A stretch of DNA of 64,000 bases from Acidobacteriota bacterium. GTDB lineage: Bacteria; Acidobacteriota; Thermoanaerobaculia; Multivoradales; Multivoraceae. Numbering within the stretch: the first letter of the stretch is position 1; each line of letters opens with the position of its first letter. The stretch covers positions 139,169 to 203,168 of the forward strand of contig JAJCXN010000048.1 of NCBI GenBank assembly GCA_029263415.1, written 5' to 3'. Positions 44,977 through 53,817 of this stretch are shown here, piece after piece. The translations under genes were made by a program, and so were the position numbers. Below the pieces are notes generated by a model. The model was given only the letters and a program-made list of their open reading frames with translations, had not been told where the DNA came from and made no database searches.

Positions 44977-46893
44977 TCACGCTAAACCAAAGCGCTCCTG
45001 CATGATGACCGTGCTCGCGATCCGCTGCAATACCCCTTCGGTGGCCATCCGTTCATCGGCCGCAGATTCCATCAATCCATCCAAGGCGACGCGGGCTTTG
45101 CAGATGTCATAGATGGGTTGTTCGTTTGCCGCTTTCGAGGCAAAAGTGTCTCGGTAGAACGTCATCATGGGATCGCTCTTGCTGCGGGTCGGGGGAGACG
45201 TAAACGGGTGCTTCTGCCGGTCGTAGACCTCAGGAATGAGCACCTCCTTGGCAGCCTCTCGTAGAACGTGTTTCTCGCGAATCCCCTTGATCTTCAAATC
45301 GATCGGGATCTGAGCCGCGGTTTCGGCAACGTGATGGTCGAGAAATGGCACACGCCCTTCGATTGAATGGGCCATCTCCATGCGATCACCAAGATAGTTC
45401 AGGATCATGTTCGGAAGGACGGTCTTGGAGTTGATGTAGAGAGCCTGATTGAGGTGATCGCGGCCAACGGTTCGCATGCCCAACGGCAAACGATCGAGTG
45501 CAGCCAGCATGGGTCGTGAATCTCGAGTCGCGTCCGCCATCTCGGTTCGAAAGAGAGGTTTCATGACATCGGTCATCGCCAGGAACGGGGCCACGGTCGC
45601 GGGGATCCAACCGAGCCGGTTCAGAAGGCCCTCCATCTCAGGACCTTCAACCCGTTCCGGCAACATGATTGCCCGGCTCGCCGCATTGGCTTCGAAGATC
45701 TCGTCAATGAAGGCTGCCTTCTGCTCGGCGCTAAGTCTTGGGTTGTGGTTGACCGCATCGACCCTGAAATAGGGATAGCCGCCCAGCATCTCATCGGCGC
45801 CCTCGCCGGTAAAGACCACCTTGATGCCCGCATCGCGAACCGCTTTGCTGAGTAGGAACTTGGCCACTCCGTGACCGTTGAACATTTGAGTTTCGCAATG
45901 CCAAACGGCGTCAGCAAACCCATCGGCAAGCTCTCGGCCGGTGATCGGAATGGGCTCGAACGATGAACCGACGTGCTTTGCCTGAGCTTCCGCGATCGAG
46001 GCTTCGTTGTAGAGCGCATCGTCAAAGGTCAGAGTGAAAGCCCGAATGGGCCGTTCCAGTTCTTGCTGCGCTAGGCCCAAGACGGCACAAGAATCAATCC
46101 CCCCGCTGAGGTAGCACGCCACCTCCACGTCTGCGACCAAGCGCTGCTGAACGCTCTCGCTGAGAACTTGCCTAAAGTCTGCAACAACCTCCGACTCTGA
46201 CCGCTCATCCTTGTCCAGTTCACGAGCAGTAGGAAGTTCCCAGTCCCAGTACGGATAGATGCTGACCGAGCCGTGTTCTGCGATCGCAAAGCAACCCTGA
46301 GGAACTGCTTTCACGCAAGCAAACTGGGTGCGCTCGTGGGACTGTCCAATGCCTGCGGAAACCGCTTCGAGATCCCATCTCGCTGGCACGCCGAGCGCCA
46401 GAAGGGCCTTGATCTCAGATGCAAAGTAGATCTCGCCGTCGACCACCGAATAGTAGAGAGGCTTGATCCCGAAACGGTCGCGAATGGCGATCATCCGATC
46501 TTCGCGTTGGTCGGCGATGATCACGGCGAACTCGCCTCGAAGCTCGGTCAACGCCTGCATGCCCTTTCTTCGATAGAGGTGCAGAGCGATCTCGCTATCG
46601 CTGTCGGTTGCAAAGGTGCAACCACCAGCTCGAAGCTGCTCACGGATCTCTTGGTAGCCGTAGAACTCGCCGTTCACCACCATGTGAAGAGCACCGTCTG
46701 CACTACTCATCGGCTGCTTGCCGTTATCGAGACCGATGATTGAGAGCCGCGTATGGCCGAGTGTGCTTAGGCCGTCTTCGGATGTCCACAGTCCGCAACC
46801 GTCAGGTCCTCGATGATGCAGTGACTCGAGCGCTCTCCGACAGCGGCCAGACGAGAGTTTCTGCCGCGTGACGGCCGCAAAAATCCCGCACAT
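44977..46893 (-). CDS. asnB: Asparagine synthase (glutamine-hydrolysing)
   Basis: The protein has 638 residues from ATG 46893, so that after Met removal the catalytic cysteine is N-terminal (MCGIF); the longer frame to 46962 would abolish activity. The glutaminase domain has HHRGPDGCG and GEFYGYQEIR; the synthetase domain has the ATP PP-loop SGGIDS near residue 262 and GEGADEMLGGYPYF. It makes asparagine, or amidates a carboxylate, from glutamine and ATP. It lies downstream of the sulfatase-like gene on the same strand but 387 bp away. AAAGG lies about 9 nt before the start. Confidence 0.93.
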   Translation of the reverse strand: MCGIFAAVTRQKLSSGRCRRALESLHHRGPDGCGLWTSEDGLSTLGHTRLSIIGLDNGKQPMSSADGALHMVVNGEFYGYQEIREQLRAGGCTFATDSDSEIALHLYRRKGMQALTELRGEFAVIIADQREDRMIAIRDRFGIKPLYYSVVDGEIYFASEIKALLALGVPARWDLEAVSAGIGQSHERTQFACVKAVPQGCFAIAEHGSVSIYPYWDWELPTARELDKDERSESEVVADFRQVLSESVQQRLVADVEVACYLSGGIDSCAVLGLAQQELERPIRAFTLTFDDALYNEASIAEAQAKHVGSSFEPIPITGRELADGFADAVWHCETQMFNGHGVAKFLLSKAVRDAGIKVVFTGEGADEMLGGYPYFRVDAVNHNPRLSAEQKAAFIDEIFEANAASRAIMLPERVEGPEMEGLLNRLGWIPATVAPFLAMTDVMKPLFRTEMADATRDSRPMLAALDRLPLGMRTVGRDHLNQALYINSKTVLPNMILNYLGDRMEMAHSIEGRVPFLDHHVAETAAQIPIDLKIKGIREKHVLREAAKEVLIPEVYDRQKHPFTSPPTRSKSDPMMTFYRDTFASKAANEQPIYDICKARVALDGLMESAADERMATEGVLQRIASTVIMQERFGLA

Positions 46894-47280
46894 GGAGCAA
46901 TACCTTTCTTGGCGGAGTCTCTGAACGATGGTGTTCTGGAGGCTCCTAAACCGTGAACTCAATCAACTATGACAGTGGCCGAGAGAGTACACCGGAATGC
47001 ACAGCAACCACATCGAGAACCAGAGCACAGCGTCCACGAGTCTCCGCGTGAGCCGCATCCTGGGTGCGTTTCACCAATCGCTCGACACGCTGTCCACCTC
47101 GTTCATTTCATCAACTACCCGATGGTTCTGGGCAGTAGTTTCATCGACATCGTCGCCGGATATGCGATCGCCAACGCGCCGGCCTCGACCTGCGATGCCG
47201 ACAGTGCTCGTTTCGCGGAAGGTGAGCACGGCAGCAACGTTCGATGTCAAGCACCTAGGGTCGATGGGCTCCCGGTCGCG
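46894..47280. other. 387-bp intergenic region, no feature recognised
   Basis: This separates asparagine synthase from the sulfatase-like gene on the same strand. The open frames on the plus strand look like chance frames. Confidence 0.4.
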
Positions 47281-48798
47281 TCACTGAATGTACCCGAGCG
47301 TGCGCAGCCTCTCCTCTTGCTCCTTGGTCAGGTCCACCCCAGGAAGGGACGCCCTCAAACTGGCGCGGGACTCCTCGAGCGAGCGAACATACTTCGTGAG
47401 GCCGCTTCTTAGCCGATTGACCACACCAGGACGACTAGCAACGAGATTCGTGGTCTCGCCGGGATCCTGTACCCAGTTGAATAGTTCCGGCTTCCCAGTC
47501 TCGTCATTGACGATGATCTTGAATCGCTCAAGGTGCAGTGAGGTCAACCCCTGGCCGTGGCGCGCTGTTCCCGTCCTTGCCAAAGAGCGACGGTGCTCGC
47601 CTGGGCTCCGCATCAGTGGAAGTAGTGACTCACCTGCGAAGCTCGGCGGCGCCGCTAGACCAGCGACAGCTAGGAGGGTCGGCGCGATGTCCACATTGCG
47701 GACTCTCTCGCTCACCACGTCTCGCCAGTCTGGCAATCTGCCGCCGGGCGGTTTGATCAGTAGCGGGACTCGCAAAACCTCGTCGTAGAGGGTGCGAATG
47801 TGATGCACCGAGTTGTGTTCTTGAAACTCTTCGCCATGATCGCTCAGCACTACGAACAGCGTGTCTTCCCAAAGCCCCTCTGCCTTCAAGAACTCGACAA
47901 AGCGACCGATCGCGTCGTCGGTATAGAGGATCTCTCCGTCGTACAGGTCCAGCAAATGCTGCAAGTCCTCCGGCGCCATCAGTTTGTCGCGAGGAATGAA
48001 CTGCTTAAGAAAGCTATAGGTCCCGTCAGCAGGGCCGGCGTAGTCGGGATCGGTGAACGCTCGATCAAACGGCGCTGGCGGATCGTAGTCCCAATGCGGA
48101 TCGAACAGGTGCACATAGAGAAAGAACGGCACCTCACGATGATGGTGGATCCAAGGTACAACGTGTCCCAGAACATCATCAGCTCGGAGTTGCTTGCCTT
48201 CCTTGAAGTTCCAGTCGATCGAAAGCTCGCGGAAATTCATGAACCCACTATCGAGGCCAAATAGCGACGACACGTAGATGTGGGTCACGAACCCGGCGGT
48301 CATCCAGCCCTGCGCCGCGAACGCGCCCGCCAGCGTCGGGATCTCCGGCGATAGACGCATCCCGCGATCTTCGACTCCATGCTGCGGTGGGAACAGCGAC
48401 GTGAAGACCGAGGTCATCGATGGCAGCGTCCAGGACGCTTGCGCGTAGGCACGCTCGAACCTCACTCCCTCCTCCTGCGCGATGCGATCGAGATTGGGCG
48501 CGGTTTCCCTAGCCGATCCGAACCCCTGTAGGTGATCTGCCCTGAGAGTGTCTATACCGAGCACAATCACCCGCTTGGGTCTTGGGCCTTCCCAGTCGGC
48601 AGCATCTCCTGAACCCCAGTCCGCCGTTGCCGGCGGCCACGGAAGCGCGAGGTCGTCAGGCATCGCTGCGACAAACGTCGCCTTGGCCTCGGACACCTTG
48701 TCGGAGCCGTCGGAACAGGCCCCCAAGGCACCACTCAATAGGACAGTGGCAGCCAAAAGCTGGCTCCTGCGACTCCAACCGCATGCACTCTTTGTCAC
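47281..48798 (-). CDS. Sulfatase-fold lipoprotein lacking the formylglycine cysteine
   Basis: GTG 48798 is preferred because GGAAGGA lies 6 nt before it, while ATG 48804 is directly abutted by it; this gives 505 residues. A lipobox (SGALGAC, C28) predicts a lipoprotein. Alkaline-phosphatase/sulfatase motifs are VLGIDTLRADHL (metal Asp), then SWTLPSMTS where the nucleophile is T124 instead of the Cys/Ser of CxPSR sulfatases, HLFDPHWDYDPP and LSDHGEEFQEH. A Thr nucleophile is known in LtaS-type and phosphoethanolamine transferases, so a phosphoryl transfer or hydrolase role is possible; true sulfatase activity is doubtful. Confidence 0.85.
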   Translation of the reverse strand: MTKSACGWSRRSQLLAATVLLSGALGACSDGSDKVSEAKATFVAAMPDDLALPWPPATADWGSGDAADWEGPRPKRVIVLGIDTLRADHLQGFGSARETAPNLDRIAQEEGVRFERAYAQASWTLPSMTSVFTSLFPPQHGVEDRGMRLSPEIPTLAGAFAAQGWMTAGFVTHIYVSSLFGLDSGFMNFRELSIDWNFKEGKQLRADDVLGHVVPWIHHHREVPFFLYVHLFDPHWDYDPPAPFDRAFTDPDYAGPADGTYSFLKQFIPRDKLMAPEDLQHLLDLYDGEILYTDDAIGRFVEFLKAEGLWEDTLFVVLSDHGEEFQEHNSVHHIRTLYDEVLRVPLLIKPPGGRLPDWRDVVSERVRNVDIAPTLLAVAGLAAPPSFAGESLLPLMRSPGEHRRSLARTGTARHGQGLTSLHLERFKIIVNDETGKPELFNWVQDPGETTNLVASRPGVVNRLRSGLTKYVRSLEESRASLRASLPGVDLTKEQEERLRTLGYIQ

Positions 48799-49235
48799 TC
48801 GCATTCCTTCCGTTGGACCCCTTGGATCCCTTGGATCACAGACAATATCGACCATTCAGCTGAACCCAACGCTCGCTCTTCTTCTCTCTACCAATCCGCC
48901 GGGTAGCGGCGCGGTATCGCGCACACGGTTGCAGGTTCGCAACTCAGCAACAGGCGGCGCTGGAGACTGTGAGGATCGGCCCCAGCCCAATCTTGCCACC
49001 GTTCGAGGAACGACAACCGGACAACCGCCAGTAGATTGAGGCCCACCACCGCCAGCCAAGTCTAGCCCGCACATCACACTGTGTTCCAATCGTCGAGCGT
49101 ACCGGTCGAAGTATCAGTCGGCCAGCAGCGCTGGGGTGCCTCTGCACATTGACCGCCACTGAAACCGAGCGCAGCAGTTGTCGGCACCTGGACCCCCAGG
49201 ACCTAGCCCAAGGCCATCGCCGCACCTCTTTCACC
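48799..49235. other. 437-bp intergenic region with three 9-bp repeats
   Basis: At 48810-48836 three 9-bp units occur (CCGTTGGAC, CCCTTGGAT, CCCTTGGAT) just before the sulfatase-like start. The rest, up to the stop of the XRE gene, shows no coding or RNA feature I can support. Confidence 0.45.
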
Positions 49236-49562
49236 TTAGTTCTGGACGAGCCGCACCTCAACTGCTACGCCCAAGGCTTCGCCCCAGCGGTTGATGAAGT
49301 TGAAAGTAGGGTTGCTCGTCCAGCGCTCGGCCTGAGAGATCGCTTGCTGACTGCAACCGAGCTGACTTGCAAGATCGGCCTGCGACAGGCGACGAGTCTC
49401 TCGAAGTTCTCTTAGTTGATAGCCGATCACAGACCGTTCTTGCGACGGCAGACGACCCCATCGCTTCAAGGCGACCCATTCTTCATAGCACCGGGGTCGC
49501 CGTCGTCGCAGTGCTGGCAGCGGAAACGGTAAGGAGACCGGCTCAGGCCTGAGTGTTCTCAT
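49236..49562 (-). CDS. XRE-family HTH protein, probable antitoxin
   Basis: The protein has 108 residues from ATG 49562, which overlaps the stop of the upstream nucleotidyltransferase gene (ATGA). The C-terminal half is a classical HTH_3: IGYQLRELRETRRLSQADLA, SQLGCSQQAISQAER, ending LGVAVEVRLVQN. The basic, proline-rich N-terminal half is not recognised. By gene order and HTH type it is likely the antitoxin and autoregulator of the pair; here it is the second gene, the reverse of the commoner order. Confidence 0.82.
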   Translation of the reverse strand: MRTLRPEPVSLPFPLPALRRRRPRCYEEWVALKRWGRLPSQERSVIGYQLRELRETRRLSQADLASQLGCSQQAISQAERWTSNPTFNFINRWGEALGVAVEVRLVQN

Positions 49563-50146
49563 GATCCTCGCGTTGCCCAACGTTGCAGCTGCTGCGCTTG
49601 CGCTGGCTTTCCGCCGCATGAGTCTCTGAACTGGGCGAGCGAATCCAAACTTTCGAGTACCTCGCGACTCTCAGCCAACTCTCGCAGACGCGCCGTCTTG
49701 ACCTGGTTCCCCTGCCAAATCAAGAACGCATTGACCCCATCCTGCTCCGAGTTCCAGAACTGCCAGGCCGCCAAACGATCTACGATCAACTCTTCTGGAC
49801 CCACCACCACGACACCAGCCTTGCCCACGATCAGCTTGACTGCGGTCTCACCAGACTGCAGCGAAGAACTCGGTAGCTCAATAAAGAGCTGGAACCGCTC
49901 GTGAGCCCAATGTCGACCGACTCGCTGAAAGCCTTCCTCCTGCAGAACCGCCCCAACCTGCGACGGGACCAGTCCTGCGAAATCAAGATCGCCGGTTTGG
50001 TAGGCGCCTCCCGTGTACAACTCAACCGCAGCTCCACCAACCAGAACGGGCACCCCTTCGGCGTCGAACAGACTCTGAAACCACTCGACGACTTGAGCAG
50101 TGCGATCCACACTCTCTGGAAGGTTCGCGATGTCTCCAAACTTCAC
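49559..50146 (-). CDS. Nucleotidyltransferase-fold protein, candidate toxin (MNT/AbiEii-like)
   Basis: A 195-residue protein starting at GTG 50146. The nucleotidyltransferase signature is VLVGGAAVELYTGG followed by TGDLDF (GG...DxD), and the C-terminal helices contain VGPEELIVDRLAAWQFW, seen in DUF6036/AbiEii-like proteins. It is the first gene of an operon with an XRE regulator (4-bp overlap). Such pairs act as toxin-antitoxin or phage-defence modules, where the NTase modifies tRNA or the partner. The start codon lies inside a palindrome. Confidence 0.78.
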   Translation of the reverse strand: MKFGDIANLPESVDRTAQVVEWFQSLFDAEGVPVLVGGAAVELYTGGAYQTGDLDFAGLVPSQVGAVLQEEGFQRVGRHWAHERFQLFIELPSSSLQSGETAVKLIVGKAGVVVVGPEELIVDRLAAWQFWNSEQDGVNAFLIWQGNQVKTARLRELAESREVLESLDSLAQFRDSCGGKPAQAQQLQRWATRGS

Positions 50147-50161
50147 AATATATGCATTGTG
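50144..50161. promoter_or_regulatory. Palindrome over the nucleotidyltransferase start codon
   Basis: CACAAT (50144-50149) and ATTGTG (50156-50161) form perfect arms around ATATGC. The GTG start codon is within the left arm. The likely ligand is the XRE protein of the same operon, giving autorepression. Confidence 0.55.
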
Positions 50162-50321
50162 TCACAGAGAGCGCGCCGACGATCCTTCTGGGCCGGTCAC
50201 AGGCCATGTTGAAGAGGACTTTCCCCCAAACCCCTCTTCCCGCCCCTTCACAAGTTGACGAAAACGAACTCGGCGCCACGCGCGATTCCAGACGCGCGAT
50301 TCCAAGCGGACAGTAGGCCGC

Positions 50322-51920
50322 CTACTCTTCCGGTTTGAGCGCTCGCAGCTGCTTCAGTTTCTCGACAGCACCCTCATTGTGCGGCTGCATCTCGAGCGAT
50401 CTCTCGTACTGGCTGATCGCTTCTGCAACGCGGCCAGCTTCCATCAAGCCCTCGCCCCAACTATCGTGGGCATTGGCTGACGTTGGGAACATCTCAGCGT
50501 TCAGCTTGAAGATCTCGACCGCCTCCCCCGATAAGTCGTGTTTCAGTAGCTCGTAGCCAAGAGCGTTGAGCTGCGACTCGGTGAAATCAAAGTCCTCTGG
50601 CCGCTCCCGCCGCAGCTTTCGATATAGCGCGATTGCGGCGTCGACTCCTTCGTGCATCAGCGGGCTGACAATGTGTTGGCCGATGGAAGGTTTGGTCTCC
50701 GCTTGCGGCTCTACTTCTAGCTCATGGCCGTTTTGAACTCTAAGACGGATACTTGAAAGCGCTGCCAGGTCCTTCAGAGGATCTTGGTCAAGCACGAGGA
50801 AGCTGGCCTCCGCACCACTCTTGAGGGTCCCAATGACTCGTTTCGGAAAGATCCATTGAGGCGTTGCCCTGGTTGCGAGATCAAGCACTCGAGCAGTGGA
50901 CATCGTACTCAGTCGTGCGAGCTCGGCAATCTCTCCAAGTAGCCCGCGCTCTCCATCAGTGCCCAGGACCATCGGAACGTCAAAGCGGCTCAAGAGGCTC
51001 AGATTGTGGCGGTGGACCTCGTCCAGATTCTCCACATGAGAAGACGGGCGATGGCTCACCAGAGTGGTCATGAAGACAACCCCACGCTCTGCCGCCTCTC
51101 GCGCGGTTGCCTCTGCGATGCGCTCGAGCGGCAGGTGGGCAATAGCGTCGGCGCCCGCCTTGACTGCCACGTCAACGTCCGCAGCACTACTGACGTGAAC
51201 AACAACGCGCAAGCCGGCACGGTGAGCACGCTCAATGACTGCTGGTAGCCAGCGCGGATCAAGTCCGCGTTTCCCAAAGTACTCCGAGTTGCCCGCGCGC
51301 ATCTCGTGCTCTTCGGAGTACTCGAGCATGACCTTCAGAAAGTCGGGCTCACCGGCAAGAACTATGGGCCACACGCGTTCGAGGTCTGCTTCGCTGTCGA
51401 TCACGAAGTACGCCTGCCCGTTCATGTCCTCCTTCGACCAGCCCGGGATCTGGCCAGCCATGCGATCGTAGATCTGAATTGGGTGCCCGCCGGGCCCTGT
51501 GATGCTGGCGTTGGAATAGGTAACAGCAACGCTGCCGGTCTTGTTGACGTAAGGGCGAACGTCCTTGGTCAACTTCAAGATGTTGTTGGGATTGGCGGTA
51601 TAGAAGATACCCTTGGCAAGGAAGCTGTTGACCTGTTGCTCAAACCCAGGGCCGCCCAGGCCATGGTTGTGGGCATCCGCCAGCGGAGGCACTACGAATC
51701 CACCTTCGAGGTTGATGGTCGTATCTGGCTCGCCGGCTACTGAGTCTTGGAATACGCCTTCCTTGGTGAAGACAGTGCGCGCTTCGAACTTTTCGCCATT
51801 CCACCACAGGCCCTTGTCGTAGCGGATAACACCGTGTGCAAACAAGGCCTGCGGGAGCGCTAGGAGCACGATCCATACTGCCGGAACGAGGCAACGTTGA
51901 AGTACTTGTGAGTGATGCAT
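50322..51920 (-). CDS. Secreted amidohydrolase with C-terminal TPR
   Basis: A 532-residue protein with signal peptide (VWIVLLALPQALFA). The amidohydrolase domain has HxH in LADAHNHGLG (about residue 82), a lysine in DFLKVMLEYSEEHE, VVVHVSS and AIAHLPLE histidines, and the aspartate of VLGTDGERGLLG. The final 100 residues are two to three TPR units (ALGYELLKHDLSGEAVEIFKLN..., SWGEGLMEAGRVAEAISQYERSLEM). It is the last gene after blaI and the M56 gene, but has its own ribosome site (AGGAG) and an operator-like palindrome 17-26 bp upstream, so it can be transcribed separately. Confidence 0.88.
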   Translation of the reverse strand: MHHSQVLQRCLVPAVWIVLLALPQALFAHGVIRYDKGLWWNGEKFEARTVFTKEGVFQDSVAGEPDTTINLEGGFVVPPLADAHNHGLGGPGFEQQVNSFLAKGIFYTANPNNILKLTKDVRPYVNKTGSVAVTYSNASITGPGGHPIQIYDRMAGQIPGWSKEDMNGQAYFVIDSEADLERVWPIVLAGEPDFLKVMLEYSEEHEMRAGNSEYFGKRGLDPRWLPAVIERAHRAGLRVVVHVSSAADVDVAVKAGADAIAHLPLERIAEATAREAAERGVVFMTTLVSHRPSSHVENLDEVHRHNLSLLSRFDVPMVLGTDGERGLLGEIAELARLSTMSTARVLDLATRATPQWIFPKRVIGTLKSGAEASFLVLDQDPLKDLAALSSIRLRVQNGHELEVEPQAETKPSIGQHIVSPLMHEGVDAAIALYRKLRRERPEDFDFTESQLNALGYELLKHDLSGEAVEIFKLNAEMFPTSANAHDSWGEGLMEAGRVAEAISQYERSLEMQPHNEGAVEKLKQLRALKPEE

Positions 51921-51936
51921 GGAGAGCTCCTAAGTT

Positions 51937-51946
51937 GACAATTGTC
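51937..51946. promoter_or_regulatory. GACAATTGTC palindrome, candidate BlaI operator
   Basis: A perfect 10-bp palindrome inside TTGACAATTGTCGA, just upstream of the amidohydrolase-TPR gene. A near-identical TTGACATTTGTCGA occurs at the blaI start, 1.6 kb away. Confidence 0.6.
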
Positions 51947-51989
51947 GATTTTCTGAACAGCTGTACACCGGCTCCGTCGCGACCGGTAG

Positions 51990-53114
51990 TCAATGTCTGG
52001 CTTGGTGAATCTGCTGGTGCTGCAAAGTCGAAGCACTGGACTCGTACTGATCGGTGAGGCGCTGATCAGCGAGGTACTGGCCCTCTGCGTGCACAAACAC
52101 CACGCGCTGGGTCACGGGCACATTTGCTTGAGTCCCAACACTGAGAACCAGCGCAAGACCGACAGCAAGTAATGCTGGGCCGAGTGGGCCTCGCGGCGCG
52201 ATGCCCAGCACCGGCAATGAGTGAAACCTGCTACCAACGATCCGTCGAATGCGGCGTTCCAGATGATGGCGACCAGCGAAGAAGCTGACCCCCACTGCGG
52301 TCCGTGCGCCGGGTACACAAACGGATGCGGCGCGAACTAGAGTGCGCGAGTAGCCATGCGGAGTCACTCGTAGGAACTGAATCACTGCGTCGTCGCAACG
52401 CTCCTCTGCCAGCCGACGCCAACAAGACACTGTGACGCGAAAGATTGGGTTGAACCACCACAAGGGTGCAAGCAGCGCAAGCAACCAACTGATCCAGACA
52501 TCACCCCTTTGAAGATGCACCAGCTCGTGAGCGAGCACATCTCTGATTTCCTTCTGGCTGAGTTGTGTGGTGAGAACCGCGGGCAGCACGATCACTGGCC
52601 GTACTACTCCGGCGACGAACGGTGCCTCGCACCGGGCCGAAGCGACCACCAGCGGAGTTCGGCGTAGTCGCAGCGTGTCAGCGATCTCGCCCGCAGCCCG
52701 CGCAACATCGCCGGTCAGTTCGTAGCTCTCTCGCTTCAATCTAGCGAGCCCGGCCACTCTGCCGCCAAGCCTAAGGTAGGCAAGCGTCACTCCGACAAGG
52801 TAGGCCAGCAGCAACCATCCGGGCCACGCAAGCGCGAACACCCCAGCTTCATTGGCCACCATGAGTTCCAGGCCTTGCTGCCGCGGACCGCTCAGATAGA
52901 CGGGCACGGCTTCAGCCCATGGCATGTTCGTCAGCGGAGGCAGCGCAAAACGGACAAAGGCAACCAGCAGCAACCATTCAGCGACGCCCGAGAAACGATC
53001 CTTCGTCAAAAAGGTGGCAATCACGATCACGGCGGCAAGCAGGCTGGCCTGCCAAAACCAGCGGACGGCAAGCCCGCCGCCGACCCCGACTAACTCAAGT
53101 AGCACCTGGGTCAC
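51990..53114 (-). CDS. M56-family (BlaR1/MecR1-like) membrane metallopeptidase
   Basis: A 374-residue protein. Transmembrane helices lie near residues 12-35, 35-55, 95-115 and about 305-330, with the zinc motif HELVH at H196-H200 in LAHELVHLQRGDVWISW. It has no C-terminal penicillin-binding domain, so unlike BlaR1 it does not sense beta-lactams by a fused sensor. It starts at GTG 53114 and overlaps the blaI stop (GTGA). In the family, the activated protease cleaves or triggers loss of the BlaI repressor. Confidence 0.9.
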   Translation of the reverse strand: MTQVLLELVGVGGGLAVRWFWQASLLAAVIVIATFLTKDRFSGVAEWLLLVAFVRFALPPLTNMPWAEAVPVYLSGPRQQGLELMVANEAGVFALAWPGWLLLAYLVGVTLAYLRLGGRVAGLARLKRESYELTGDVARAAGEIADTLRLRRTPLVVASARCEAPFVAGVVRPVIVLPAVLTTQLSQKEIRDVLAHELVHLQRGDVWISWLLALLAPLWWFNPIFRVTVSCWRRLAEERCDDAVIQFLRVTPHGYSRTLVRAASVCVPGARTAVGVSFFAGRHHLERRIRRIVGSRFHSLPVLGIAPRGPLGPALLAVGLALVLSVGTQANVPVTQRVVFVHAEGQYLADQRLTDQYESSASTLQHQQIHQARH

Positions 53115-53536
53115 TTGCCATCCTCGTGGTCGTCATCGAGACCGTCGATGAGGTCTTGGAGGCGTGTGAGCTGCTTTGCGGTCGGCTTCTTCGCGCCGAA
53201 CAAGGACGAGACCAAAGCCACCGGATCGTTGGCGAACACTCGCTCCATGAGCCGCCCCACTACGCTCTGGTAGGTCTCTTGAGCATGGCGAGTCGGGGAA
53301 TAGAGGAAAGCCTTGCCTACCTCCCCTTTACGGCGCGAGACGAGGCTCTTCGCTTCGAGTCGGCCTAAGAGGGTCATGACCGAGGCGTGGCTCAGCGGAC
53401 GAAGCGCCTCCATCTTGCGTCGAATCTCCGAGGCCTCGGCCTCGCCAAGCTCATGAAGCCTTGCCAGCACTTCAAGCTCCGCTTCGGGCAGAGGTGCGGC
53501 CGGTGTGTGTCCTCGACTCACTTTCAACCTTGACAT
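53111..53536 (-). CDS. BlaI/MecI/CopY-family transcriptional repressor
   Basis: The protein has 141 residues from ATG 53536; the frame extends to 53650 but the upstream part does not match. The winged helix is LPEAELEVLARLHELGEAEASEIRRKM...LSHASVMTLLGRLEAKSLVSRRKGEVGKAFLYSP, followed by the dimerisation part. It is coupled to the M56 gene. The start codon overlaps the GACATTTGTC motif; TATATC 6 nt before the ATG may be a -10 for a nearly leaderless transcript, so repressor binding would block initiation. Confidence 0.92.
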   Translation of the reverse strand: MSRLKVSRGHTPAAPLPEAELEVLARLHELGEAEASEIRRKMEALRPLSHASVMTLLGRLEAKSLVSRRKGEVGKAFLYSPTRHAQETYQSVVGRLMERVFANDPVALVSSLFGAKKPTAKQLTRLQDLIDGLDDDHEDGK

Positions 53537-53541
53537 TTGTC
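53532..53541. promoter_or_regulatory. GACATTTGTC motif at blaI start, candidate autoregulatory operator
   Basis: One mismatch from the GACAATTGTC palindrome upstream of the amidohydrolase gene; flanks TT and GA are the same. It overlaps the ATG. A separate perfect palindrome ACTTGCCGGCAAGT lies at 53554-53567, 13 bp further out. Confidence 0.55.
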
Positions 53542-53817
53542 GATATACGGGAGACTTGCCGGCAAGTTGCAGGAACTCTTGGTCTTTGCTTCTGATGGGA
53601 CCTCGGCGAAGGCGCCCTGCCGCGGCCAGGCCTATGAACGTGCTCGCCACAACAATCCAAACCGATCGCTAAGCGCAACTCGTCACTGCAAAACCGATCG
53701 GAGTCGTCTACCTCGATCCTGAAGAGGTTCTGAGAATCAGAAGCTGCCAGTGCAACATCCACCGGCAAATCAACTGTCCATTCACCGCGACCACACTTAA
53801 TTGACTCTGAGACTTCG

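Noticed and set aside
46969-47412. 147-codon plus-strand frame
   Set aside because: Overlaps the end of the sulfatase-like gene in antisense and has no family features.
43681-48798. Biosynthetic cluster of UbiA, asparagine synthetase and sulfatase
   Set aside because: Gaps of about 400 bp, one holding a dead sigma factor, and no scaffold-forming enzyme; neighbours rather than a pathway.
51990-53536. Beta-lactam resistance operon
   Set aside because: BlaI and M56 are present but no beta-lactamase or PBP gene, and the M56 protein has no penicillin-binding sensor domain.
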